From: Exophiala sp. HKRS030
Taxonomy: Eukaryota > Ascomycota > Eurotiomycetes > Chaetothyriales > Herpotrichiellaceae
NCBI GenBank assembly: GCA_023897205.1
Contig: JAHWDD010000002.1
Span: 3,472,001 to 3,536,000, forward strand
Reading direction: 5' to 3'
Length of the DNA stretch: 64,000 nucleotides
Positions 11,301 through 20,609 of the stretch are shown one piece after another. The position numbers were made by a program, and so were the translations under genes. Within the stretch, counting starts at the first letter, position 1; each line of letters starts with the position of its first letter. The notes below the pieces were generated by a model that saw only the letters and a list, made by a program, of their open reading frames with translations, did not search any database and was not told where the DNA came from.

Positions 11301-12899
11301 ATGGAGCGAAAGGACAGCGTGGGTCAGACTCAGCCGGGCATCGAGCTCCGTAACAACACAGACACAGAAGCAAATGTCGGCCTCGGCGATTTCGAAAAGG
11401 TCGAGCCCACCGCGTCGATAGGTGCGTCTCTGGCGCCCACCGAGACAAACCAGTACGGCTCTCGACCAGAATGTTTTAGCAACCTACTCGAGGAGTGCAT
11501 GTTTGTTCTGACCACGACCGTCGCCGTGGGTCAATCGTCCATCTTCTCGGGCGCCATCTTGTGCATGACCAACACAATAGGCGAGGACTTGAACATGACG
11601 GCCGCAGAAGTCACCTGGATCAGTGCGGCACAATACCTGGCGGCGGGCTCATTCCTGCTTTTCTTCGGACGCGTCGCCGATCTCTTCGGCAGGAGACTGT
11701 TGTTTCTACTCAGTTTGGGTTTCTTTACCGTCTGCCTGCTCGTCATCGGCTTTGCCACGAATGCCATGTACCTGGACATTTTTTGCGGTCTGCTTGGCCT
11801 GAGTTCGGCCGCGTCCGTACCACCAGCCATTGGAAAACTAGGCGCCGTGTACAACAAGCCTTCCCGACGCAAGAATCGGGCCTTTGCGTGTTTCAGTGCA
11901 GGGAACCCTGTCGGCTTCGTGCTGGGGGCGTTTATCTCCGGCATCGTCATGACCGTCTCGACGTGGCGAGCCGCGTTCTGGGTCATCGCCGTCATCTACG
12001 CCTTCTTCACCTTTGTTGCGTGGTGGACCACGCCGCCTGACAACGAACAGACCTTGGGCGGTTTCAACATGGCGACCTTCGTCAAGTTTGATTTGCTCGG
12101 GGCTATCCTGGCGATTGCCGGAGTCGCCATGTTCACGGCATCTCTGAGTTTGGCAGCCGATGCACCGAATGGCTGGCAAACACCTTATGTGATTGCACTG
12201 CTGATCGTCGGTGCTGTTTTGGTTCTTGGTTTTGTTTACTGGCAAAGCGTCTTCCGGTACCCCCTGATGCCCCTGGCTGTCTGGAAAGACAAGAATTTTA
12301 GCCTTGTTGTGATGGTACTGCTTCTCGGATTCTACGGTTTCACTGGCAACCTGTTCTGGTTGAGTCTCATGTGGCAACGGATCTATCATGTGCAACCCAT
12401 CATGGTTGCCGTGCGACTTCTTCCTGCTGGCATTGGTGGCATTCTGGTTAACGTTCTGGCTGCGGTGATTATGCACCGCGTCAGCAACAAGCTGATCATG
12501 GTGGTGGGAGCCATCAGCCAAGTCATTGCTTGTGCCTTGTTGAGTGCCACGTCGACATCCATTTCCTACTGGGCCCTCACCTTCCCGGCACTGCTCTTCA
12601 GCGTCTTGTCACAGGATCTGGAGTTCACAGTGACAAACATGTATGTCATGTCAAGTCTGCCGAGCGAGCAACAGTCTGTCGCGGGAGGTTTGATCAACAC
12701 GGTGATTCGGCTTGGGGCGACTGTTGGACTGGGCGTTCAGACGAGCATATACAACAGCGCCGGAGGTTCAGCACAAGGCGCCGATGCCCTGAAATACAGA
12801 CCCTATCAGACTACATTCTGGGTCGCCTTGGTCGGAGCTGCTGCGGGTATATTCCTGGTGCCTTTCCTCACCATTGGACGACAAGGTGTTAGGAAATAA
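11301..12899 (+). CDS. MFS transporter, DHA2 type (Atr1/Amf1-like, 14 TM)
   Basis: Intronless, 532 aa. A polar cytoplasmic tail (1-55) precedes about 14 hydrophobic helices. The loop after TM2 carries the MFS motif A as GRVADLFGRR near residues 122-132, and TM5 has a GNPVGFVLGA segment resembling the antiporter motif C. Layout and length match DHA2 proton antiporters of the yeast Atr1/Amf1 group, which export drugs, boron or aminotriazole or move ammonium across the plasma membrane. The substrate cannot be deduced. Start: the only ATG that gives a normal cytoplasmic tail. Confidence 0.9.
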   Translation: MERKDSVGQTQPGIELRNNTDTEANVGLGDFEKVEPTASIGASLAPTETNQYGSRPECFSNLLEECMFVLTTTVAVGQSSIFSGAILCMTNTIGEDLNMTAAEVTWISAAQYLAAGSFLLFFGRVADLFGRRLLFLLSLGFFTVCLLVIGFATNAMYLDIFCGLLGLSSAASVPPAIGKLGAVYNKPSRRKNRAFACFSAGNPVGFVLGAFISGIVMTVSTWRAAFWVIAVIYAFFTFVAWWTTPPDNEQTLGGFNMATFVKFDLLGAILAIAGVAMFTASLSLAADAPNGWQTPYVIALLIVGAVLVLGFVYWQSVFRYPLMPLAVWKDKNFSLVVMVLLLGFYGFTGNLFWLSLMWQRIYHVQPIMVAVRLLPAGIGGILVNVLAAVIMHRVSNKLIMVVGAISQVIACALLSATSTSISYWALTFPALLFSVLSQDLEFTVTNMYVMSSLPSEQQSVAGGLINTVIRLGATVGLGVQTSIYNSAGGSAQGADALKYRPYQTTFWVALVGAAAGIFLVPFLTIGRQGVRK

Positions 12900-14039
12900 G
12901 TTGAGATGGAATCAAGGAAAGAGCCTGCTGTAAGATAAGAGTTGACGGCGAAGTCCCCCATTTGTGAAATTATATATAAATTTACATGAGCAATCCATTT
13001 TCTTGCTTGGCCGATCAGAGAGGCGACAAATAGTAAAACATTTACAGAGTACTTCGTCCCACTGATGATAGCTGTCGCTCCTCTCGATATGCCTCGAAAC
13101 AAGCCATAATGGAGGCAGAGACAGGGATGTACGTCAAGTCCCTCGACCAAGAGAACAGGCATGACAAAACGCAGGATGGAGGACACTCGCCGTTACAGGC
13201 CTTCGTCGGGAAGAGCCTAGTGCCTAACGTCCAAGTGATTAGTGCCCAAGGCCTCGTGGACGTCGCCTGAATTCCCGCCTATGGGGGAACGAATGAGTCT
13301 CGAAAACGCCTATTATCTGACCCCTACGAGTGCCGATTAGGCACCTCCCGCACGCATGACATGTGGCATCTTCCCTCTGCAGGGTCTGGTGTCGTACGGG
13401 GTATGTACGTACAGAGTCAACACCAGATACCTTCCGACTCTTGCGGAGAATCAAATATTCTACAAATAGAAAACAGTGTGAAGAAGATCCGAACCTCGTC
13501 TCCTGCATATTCCGTGATGAGCTGGTGATTGTTTCTCGTATCTGTGATTGACAAGGATGTCCTTCAGCTTAGCACCTCCTCCGCTTGTGATCCTGAAATG
13601 TGTGTAGTGTTTCACCTTTTCTGCCACGCCGCCGCAACCAATGACCGCCCAATCGACTTCGCGTTCTGACTCCGGACAAACAACTTTGTCCACGATGAAT
13701 CTGAACCCCTGGCCATGATTGCCATTCATAGTAATTGACCAACATCCCGGGTCGATGTTTTAGACATTACAGCACTCGAACTGCCACCAGCAAACCTGCC
13801 TGGGGTGAGAGAGACCACCATCAGCTCCCAGTGACTTACGAGTTGTCGACAAACAAACACAACGCAAGCCATTCCTCACTCTCCTCCAAACAAAGAAACA
13901 CCTCTCTCCACGGACACTCGTACGCTATTATGATCTACCTGGCGACCGTGCACCGAAAAGCCACTGCATCATCGAGATAGCAAGCACACGAAAGCCCTCG
14001 TACATCTCTAATCATCACGCACGCACCACCGCTGTCACC
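12900..14039. other. Intergenic between MFS and coiled-coil gene
   Basis: 1140 bases. Contains one weak minus-strand candidate frame (listed separately at 13460-13729). The last 300 bases are CA-rich leader sequence of the plus-strand gene starting at 14040. Confidence 0.5.
13460..13729 (-). CDS. Weak candidate small ORF
   Basis: An 89-codon frame from an ATG at 13729, divergent from the coiled-coil protein gene. Its first 60 residues have globular-like composition (FIVDKVVCPESE, AVIGCGGVAEK), then it degenerates, which could mean an unseen intron or decay. No family recognised. Listed only because the N-terminal part looks more protein-like than the other frames around it. Confidence 0.2.
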   Translation of the reverse strand: MNGNHGQGFRFIVDKVVCPESEREVDWAVIGCGGVAEKVKHYTHFRITSGGGAKLKDILVNHRYEKQSPAHHGICRRRGSDLLHTVFYL

Positions 14040-16010
14040 ATGTGGAGGAGCAGAAACAACGCACCGCAGATGGGCTACAATGCCTGGGCCGAGCCAACAA
14101 TGGACGATCGCTATTTGGAAACAATCCCAGAGGTCGAGTCTTTGTATTCTCAATACAGTCGCCGGAGTAGTGTCGCCGCGACCACTCTTCCTGACCTACC
14201 ATTGTATGCCCGAGTCACTCCTTCTCTCCATTGTCTGCGCGATACGAGTAAAGGCTGACATGAGTTTCCTCGCAGTCGTGCTGTGCCTCCAATCAACGAT
14301 TACGATCCAGTGCAGTCTCGAGGATCTGTCACCCCCACCACTTCGGATCCTTACGCCCAAGATCTTTCATCCCAAAATCTTCGTCGCAGTCAAAGCCCTG
14401 TAGATTCGGGAAATGTTTCTCCCATAAGTACCCTCAATTCACTACACCAGAACGGTTCAGACGGCTCCCTTGTCTCTCCTGTCGAATCCACGTTTCCTGC
14501 ATCTACAAACGCCTCGCAGCCCGAGCAGACCACCAAAAGCAGGATTCCTCGCAAAATGCCTTTGCCCCTTCCCAAGAACAACGATGAGATCCCGAAACGA
14601 TGGGCGCTGAAGAAGAGCGAGGGTGAAGAAACACGGTGGGATGAATATTCGGGCGAGCCCAATCAAGCAGGCAAGCCCTCTTCTGTTCGCCCAGGAACAA
14701 TACCACCAGCCGATCAACCGTATCCACAACTGAAAGAGAGAACCAGGCAGATCTTGGCCGGTATCAAAGAGAGAGAGGCAGTCAAGAAGTCGAGTTGGGG
14801 AAAGGTACCTCCACCTGTGGAAGCAGACCCCCTCGACAACCCAGTTCAACGACCAGCATGGAGGGGCGCAAGCGGCAGACATGCCATAGTCGAACCGGTA
14901 AAGAACACGCCAGCTGCCAGAAATAAGCCTTTGATGTTGGTGGAAAGGAAGAAGGTAGCGGACACCGAACAACATAGGCGGACCGACAGTCCAGATTCGT
15001 TCGCTCCAGAAACAACTCCAAGATCTCCAATAGATGCAGTATCTGTGGCCGCCTCGAAACTTCCGACAATTCGCTCCATCCCTTCGGACGACAGCATCAA
15101 GCCTCTCGCCCCCTTGAAAACTAAAAACACACCCCGAGTGATGTCGCCAACTACTGTGGAACCGAAAGCCCTGGACAGTCCGTTCCGAAGCCCGGGTGCA
15201 GCACCACCAGTGTACGAACAAGCTCCCAGCCCGAGTCCTGCCCCGAGCACAATTCGGAGCTACGGCGATGAAAGTCCTACTCTTGGATCGAATGCCAGCT
15301 TTACTGGTGACAGGAGTTCAAGTGAGGACTCCATCGAAACGACCATGCAAGCACGTCCCCTACAGCGAGAGCACGACACCTCATCGAGCTGGAATACATA
15401 CACAGACGGTGGGAGCCAGAACCCTTACTCTCGAGCCGAGATGACAAGCAGTCCAGTCTCTATGACCGGCCCCTCAGAAGACATGCCATCGCCGATTTAC
15501 CTCAGGAAACGAGCCGCCGCCAATAATGGCGCACGCAGAGGTTTTGATACCTACACTGGGATATCACCGTTTTCCAACGTGGCTGCCCAAAGGTCTAGTT
15601 CCAATATTCTCCGCAAAGCCATCGGTAGTGAGGCTAAGCCGCGTGCCGTCAGCTTGATGTCAGGTTTATCAACGACGAAATCTCTGCCACCGACGCCGGT
15701 TGAGTTGGAAGCTACGGACAAGCTAGCGTCGCTCGAAGCTCGATTAGAAGACTTGGAACGGCGAAAGCGAAACCAACGGAAGATCATAGCGGAGTTGCAT
15801 GAGTCTCTCAAACGGAACGCCATTATCTACGACACCAGAAAACGCCGAGAGATTGAGAAGATGATTACGAACCTCAACTTAGAGATTCAAGAAATCACGA
15901 ACGAGGAACACGAAACTTCTCTCAGATTGCACCGTGTCGTCAAGCGTAGAGATCGGGAGGAATACTATGAGCAACCTACCGGACTGTGGATCAAGAGAGT
16001 CACAACTTGA
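14040..16010 (+). CDS. Conserved-type coiled-coil protein, unknown function
   Basis: Two exons: 14040-14203 and 14276-16010, 632 aa. The intron starts GTATGC, has a GCTGAC branch site and ends CGCAG. ATG lies in CACCATG context. Residues 60-500 are disordered, Pro/Ser-rich with many basic patches. The last about 110 residues form a strong heptad-like coiled coil (segment rich in LEARLEDLERR and REIEKMI) followed by a basic tail ending in LWIKRVTT. Proteins of this shape occur widely in filamentous ascomycetes without a known role. The C-terminal coiled coil suggests an adaptor or oligomer. No enzyme motif seen. Confidence 0.8.
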
Positions 16011-16930
16011 AGACACTTGCTGGGGACCATTCAAACGACTTATCCTGCTTGTACAGCGGAGTGAAACTCAATCCGCTTTCAAAGCCATTCGAAATACACA
16101 TGACTCCTGCAGCGTTCTTAGCGTCTATCCATGACTGTTCCAGAATCCGAAAAGCTCCTTGAAGCACAACCAGCTATCTTCCCAGCTGATTACGACAAAT
16201 ATCTCACAACCACAATCCTTGAACAACAATACGGAACCACACATGACGATTTCCCTTGCTACCTTGATTTTCAGCCACAAAAGGGCCAACGAACATGACA
16301 CTTGTACCAATAATTTCATACTACTCTTCGATTCATCTTTGACCGTGGTCTGGTCTAGCACGGGGTACCAGAAGTCTTGACCCTCTTCTCGAGCACACAG
16401 CTTTTTTGTTTTCTTCAAACACATATACCCCTCGGCTTTTGTTTCACACTTTTCAGCGTGGGCGTTGGAAGGTCTCGCGGTATCAACACATTGCCGGGCG
16501 AGTTCCGAATTAGGGTGATGACTTGGTGGACATTGGCCCGTTTGTTTTCCATTACTCCGCTATGCAAATGCAAATACTTGTTTGACCTTTTGGGAGGGAG
16601 GGATCACTGTTGAGGGTTTTGGAAGGACAGGATGGAATTGGGTTGAACAAGAAAGAAGATTTGAGCACAGACAACAGAGTATAGAGACATACATGTCCAC
16701 GGCCGTGTGAAGAGTCTCATCGATCATGAGGTCTTGACACTAAGAGATCTCAGAGCAGTTTTCTTCCGTAGGGCCTGGCGTATGTATATGTGTGTGCGTG
16801 GGACGACAGAACTTTTGAGCGTGGAGACCAAACAGAAAAACATTGAGCAGTTTACCTCTGATAAATCAAGAATCAAGAATCAAGAAATGTACCAGGAAGT
16901 ATGAACTTTTACCCATAGGTAAATATATAC
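16011..16930. other. Intergenic, no gene seen
   Basis: 920 bases. 3' region of the coiled-coil gene, then A/T-rich sequence with only short frames. The missing 5' part of the sulfatase remnant at 16931 was not found here. Confidence 0.5.
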
Positions 16931-17121
16931 GGAGCATGTAAACTTTACGACCTCAACACGGACTTGGGTGAGGTGCACGATCTTGCAGAGAGTCACCCTG
17001 AAAAACTCAAGGAGATGATCGGACATTACGAGACTTATTTCCAGGAGACGGGCATGTTTGAACGCCTACCCCCATGTTCCAAGAGGCGTTGAAGCGGGCC
17101 GGGGTGAAGAGATGGTGGTAG
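16931..17121 (+). pseudogene. C-terminal remnant of an arylsulfatase
   Basis: The plus strand from 16931 encodes about 43 residues of a recognisable sulfatase C-terminus: LYDLNTDLGEVHDLAESHPE followed by a helix ending in YFQETGMF. This is the usual pattern of the last domain of bacterial-type arylsulfatases (LYDL..D..E..NLA..HPE). A +1 shift at about 17060 is needed to reach the remaining tail (FQEALKRAGVKRWW, stop at 17119-17121). Just upstream (16916-16918) the frame is closed by TAG and no catalytic part is present. It is a truncated, frameshifted relic that converges on the intact sulfatase at 17356-18891. Confidence 0.75.
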
Positions 17122-17355
17122 GATTGTACTCTCTCGTCCCGCGGAGGAGGGGATCCAGGGACAGTTCTCAAATGGCTCATATAAGAAAAGTGAAGAATGA
17201 ACACACAACAGAGGCAGTTTGAACTATGGATCGTACGTGAGTACGTCGATTCCCCTTTGGACGTTTCCCTTTCAGATGGAGCCTCTTGTGTACTGTAAAC
17301 ATCGCTACACGTCTCATCCCAAGGTATTGTAGTTGCACACACACAACTGATCTAT

Positions 17356-18891
17356 CTATCCAGAAAACATCAGGTCGTCTCCTCCCGTGATCTCGACGTC
17401 AGAAGGGGCCGTCCAATGTGGTCCCTCCCGGTTCCCGGGTTTCTCGACGTCCATGTCGAAACGATCTGGGATTCGGAGTCCCTGTTCTTGATGTTGCCTG
17501 GACGCCACCACCGAAATACTGTCCCTGAACAACCAAACGTCGTTGGTTCGGTATTGCCACTTTTCCAGTTCGCCGCGACACTTGCACAGAATGTCCCGAT
17601 GATTTTCATCGTGAGCCAGATTTCGAAGTTCCAGAGGGTCGTTTTCCAGATCAAAGAGCTCCTCGGGACCGCGGAACAAATAACTCTCCAGTGACCTCTC
17701 TCCGATGGTGACGGGATCCGTGGCGTTCCTGATCCCCTCCCAAGATTGACTCACCGCCAGGTCGGTGCCGAAAGGGAATTCCAACCGCCAGGCAATGTTT
17801 CGGTGGTACTTGAACCGTCGGGTCCTCATGAATCTGGTGGGCCAGTAATTCTGGATTTCGTGAAAGGTGTGTGACCCAAAAACCCACTGTTGCCAGGAGG
17901 CTTCGTCCAATATCTCCTGGGATGAATTCAAGATTGGTAAGAAGGACCGACCTAGTCGTCTTGGAGATTTGCCAGTGTTGCAGGTCGTGACCTCCTCGAC
18001 GTTTCTCCCGGTCCAGTCGAGACACGTAGGTAGTATGTCGATGAATGATACCACGTTGGGGTTCACCACCCCGGGCGTTCCCACGGGACACCTCACGATG
18101 AGCGGGAGTTTCACACCCGCGTCGTAAAGAGTCGTTTTCGAGTTGATAAAAGGTGCACCGTTGTCACTGACAAACACAACCATGGTCGACTTGTCGAGTC
18201 CGGTTTTTTCCAAAACATCCACGATCAATCCGACCCCCACGTCCATTCGACCGATGGCTCTGTAGTACCCTGCCAGTTCTTCCCTCACTTCCGGTACGTC
18301 CGAGAGGAAAGGTGGAATGTCGACCTCGTCTGGGGAATACCGGGGTAGAAGACGATCCAAGTCACGGACGTCTTCTTCGTCGTTACCAAACCCTCCTCTC
18401 GTACCGTCGCGATGGGGGTCCCGAAACCCTACCGTCAGGTGAAAGGGGCGGTTTGATTTTTGAGCCGCCTGGATAAACGCCTCTGTCCTTTGAGCGCACC
18501 ATCGGACGTCTCGAGTCTGACTCGCCTCATTCACCTCCCAAGGATACACCTGCGCAGGGCCGACGTGGACTTTTCCAATGATTCCGGTCTGATAACCGAG
18601 GGCGTTGAAGATTTGTGGTAGAGTCTCGACGTGGTCGTAGGTCTGGAAATGATTCCAACCGTGAGCCAGTCCCATCTGGCCGTTTTGATGAGTGTGAAGA
18701 CCGGTGTAGATGGTCGATCGGCTTCCGCTGCACGAAGCCGTACTGGCAAACGCCCGAGTGAATCTCGTGCCCTGAGATGCGAGTTTGTCGAGGTGAGGTG
18801 TCTTGACCCTGGAAGAGTAACAACCCAAGTGTAGACCTAGGTCGTCCGCAATCAAAAGGAGGACATTTTTCTTTTTGTTGTCGTCCCCCAT
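17356..18891 (-). CDS. SGSH-like sulfatase (heparan N-sulfatase type)
   Basis: Intronless, 511 aa from the ATG at 18891. The frame is open to 19083, but the first residues of the family fold (VLLLIADD, metal-binding Asp pair) come 9 residues after this ATG. The sulfatase signature is C54-S-G-S-R58..TG; Cys54 is the residue that would be oxidised to formylglycine. Next come HTHQNGQMGL and TGIIGKVHVGP..YP, which are specific to N-sulfoglucosamine sulfohydrolases, then FRDPHRDG, VFVSDNG with the second metal site, and a C-terminal FDLENDPLELRNLA domain. The position after Cys+1 is Gly where Pro is usual in C-x-P-x-R. No signal peptide, so probably cytosolic. Flanked by two broken sulfatases. Substrate unknown; fungi do not make heparan sulfate, so a glycan or sulfamate from the environment is a guess. 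Confidence 0.9.
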   Translation of the reverse strand: MGDDNKKKNVLLLIADDLGLHLGCYSSRVKTPHLDKLASQGTRFTRAFASTASCSGSRSTIYTGLHTHQNGQMGLAHGWNHFQTYDHVETLPQIFNALGYQTGIIGKVHVGPAQVYPWEVNEASQTRDVRWCAQRTEAFIQAAQKSNRPFHLTVGFRDPHRDGTRGGFGNDEEDVRDLDRLLPRYSPDEVDIPPFLSDVPEVREELAGYYRAIGRMDVGVGLIVDVLEKTGLDKSTMVVFVSDNGAPFINSKTTLYDAGVKLPLIVRCPVGTPGVVNPNVVSFIDILPTCLDWTGRNVEEVTTCNTGKSPRRLGRSFLPILNSSQEILDEASWQQWVFGSHTFHEIQNYWPTRFMRTRRFKYHRNIAWRLEFPFGTDLAVSQSWEGIRNATDPVTIGERSLESYLFRGPEELFDLENDPLELRNLAHDENHRDILCKCRGELEKWQYRTNDVWLFRDSISVVASRQHQEQGLRIPDRFDMDVEKPGNREGPHWTAPSDVEITGGDDLMFSG

Positions 18892-19339
18892 CGTTGTTTC
18901 GCTCGAAGGCGGCCTTGAGTGGTTTTTACAACGTTGTGAGCTCCGTCGACCTTCTTCCCTCAAGGCTGAGAGAGTACGCAAACTGGCGGCAGCTTGCTTG
19001 GTTGATTGACTCGAGTTGTTGGAAAAGGACAATTCTATTTTTCTGTTTCTTTCATTCCACTCATCCCAAGAATCATGCAACAATGATGACCAGAAACACC
19101 ACGGGTTCGTTTCTGATCATACTCCGTAGTCTTTTCGTTTCAACCATTTCACCTGAGCGGCGTCTTTTTGCATATCGTCGAACCAAATTCCGGAGTAAGT
19201 ACCATCCCTTTGCTGGCACCGAGTACCGGGGAGCCCGGCAATGCAACGCCGACAGCCGTTCACGATACACCGACACCGCAAACCACCAAGTCAGGGCAAG
19301 GCTGGTGACTCCGTTACTTCAGAATACTTTTTCTCGTCC

Positions 19340-20533
19340 TTGACGTTCATGTCGGTATGTCTATCTACGGGAGCCGTGGTGGCATCGGATACGAATTTGT
19401 TTGATTGTCTGCCGGACCAGGGGGAGATCAAAAACCCGGGTTACGCTACCGACATCATCACGAAGAAATCGATCGATTAGCTCGACAACCGAGATCGGGG
19501 CAGGCCCTTTTTCCTCATGTGTCACCACAAGGCCCCCCCATCGGAAATGGGAGTGTCACCCTCGACACCGCAACCTGTACCAGGAAGACGTCAGGGTGCC
19601 CGAGACGTTTGAAGATGACTATAAGAACCGCGCGAAGGCCGCTTCGGCAGCAAAAATCAAGGTCGAGGCGGACCTGGACTATTTCGACCTGGGCCTGGTG
19701 CAGCCCGAAGGCGGTGACGAGGTCGGAGAGCGTCACTTTCCCGGAAACCCAAATCGCAAAGGTGCCCAACCCGGTCGACGTGACCCAGATGCGGCCGCTC
19801 ATCGACAAAGACACGGGAGAAAAGTTTACCTTTCGAACGCGCGATGAGCTCCGCCATTTCAAATACCAGAGGTACATGAAGCGCTATCTGCGGTGTATCC
19901 AGGGGATCGACGACGGGGTCGGGGAACTACTGGATTACCTCGACTCGAACGGCCTGGCGGACAATACCGTGGTCATTTACACTTCCGACCAGGGATTTTT
20001 CCTAGGTGACCATGGCTGGTTCGACAAGAGATTCATGTACGAGGAGTCGTTTCAGATGCCCTTCCTGATTCGATACTCCGAGCTCATACGGCCGGGCTCT
20101 GTATGCAACGACGTAATATCCAACATCGATTTTGCTCCGACGTGGCTCGACCTCGCGGGAACCACGATCCCGTCGTACATGCAGGGACGATCGGTCAGAG
20201 AACTTCTCCGGGGAAACACGCCGACCCAGTGGCGTCAAGTGGCGTACCATCGATATTGGATGCACTAGGATACCATGCATGACTGTTACGCCCATTATGG
20301 TGTGCGGAACCAACGCTTCAAGCTCATCTATTGGTACAACCAAGGCTTTGACCTCCCGGGAACCAAAGCCGGAGGTCAAGAGAAGGAATGGGAACTGTTC
20401 GATTGTGAAAAAGATACCCTAACTGTTCAATGTGTACAGCTTGCCCGAGTATGCCCAGATCGTCAGAGACCTCAGAGACGAATTGAGGCGCACCATGCTC
20501 GAGATTGGAGATGAGCCGGCACACCCCTTATGA
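19340..20533 (+). pseudogene. Broken sulfatase (bacterial N-acetylglucosamine-6-sulfatase-like)
   Basis: Sulfatase homology runs through several frames on plus. One frame, closed by TAG at 19478-19480, covers YATDIITKKSID. The next piece has RPFFLMCHHKAP. A frame change near 19545 leads to LYQEDVRVPETFEDDYKNRA, and another near 19760 leads to MRPLIDKDTGEKF and TSDQGFFLGDHGWFDKR. That frame is closed by TAG at 20266-20268, after which VRNQRFKLIYWYNQGFDLPG and, after one more disruption near 20420, the YSLPEYAQIVRDLRDELRR tail follow. The N-terminal catalytic Cys region is missing. At least two nonsense codons and two to three frameshifts make it a clear pseudogene. It has the layout of bacterial mucin-desulfating sulfatases. 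Confidence 0.85.
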
Positions 20534-20609
20534 TCCATGGGATTAGTGTTTTTTATAGCAGAAGTAAGACTTAGCGTTTACAAGAGGTTGCGACGCGGCG
20601 CCTCGAGCC

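Noticed and set aside
11838..12521. 227-codon minus frame inside the MFS transporter
   Set aside because: Shadow of transmembrane codons; charged and His/Gln-rich with no motif.
14457..15221. 254-codon minus frame inside the coiled-coil gene
   Set aside because: Overlaps a well-supported two-exon gene on plus; no independent evidence.
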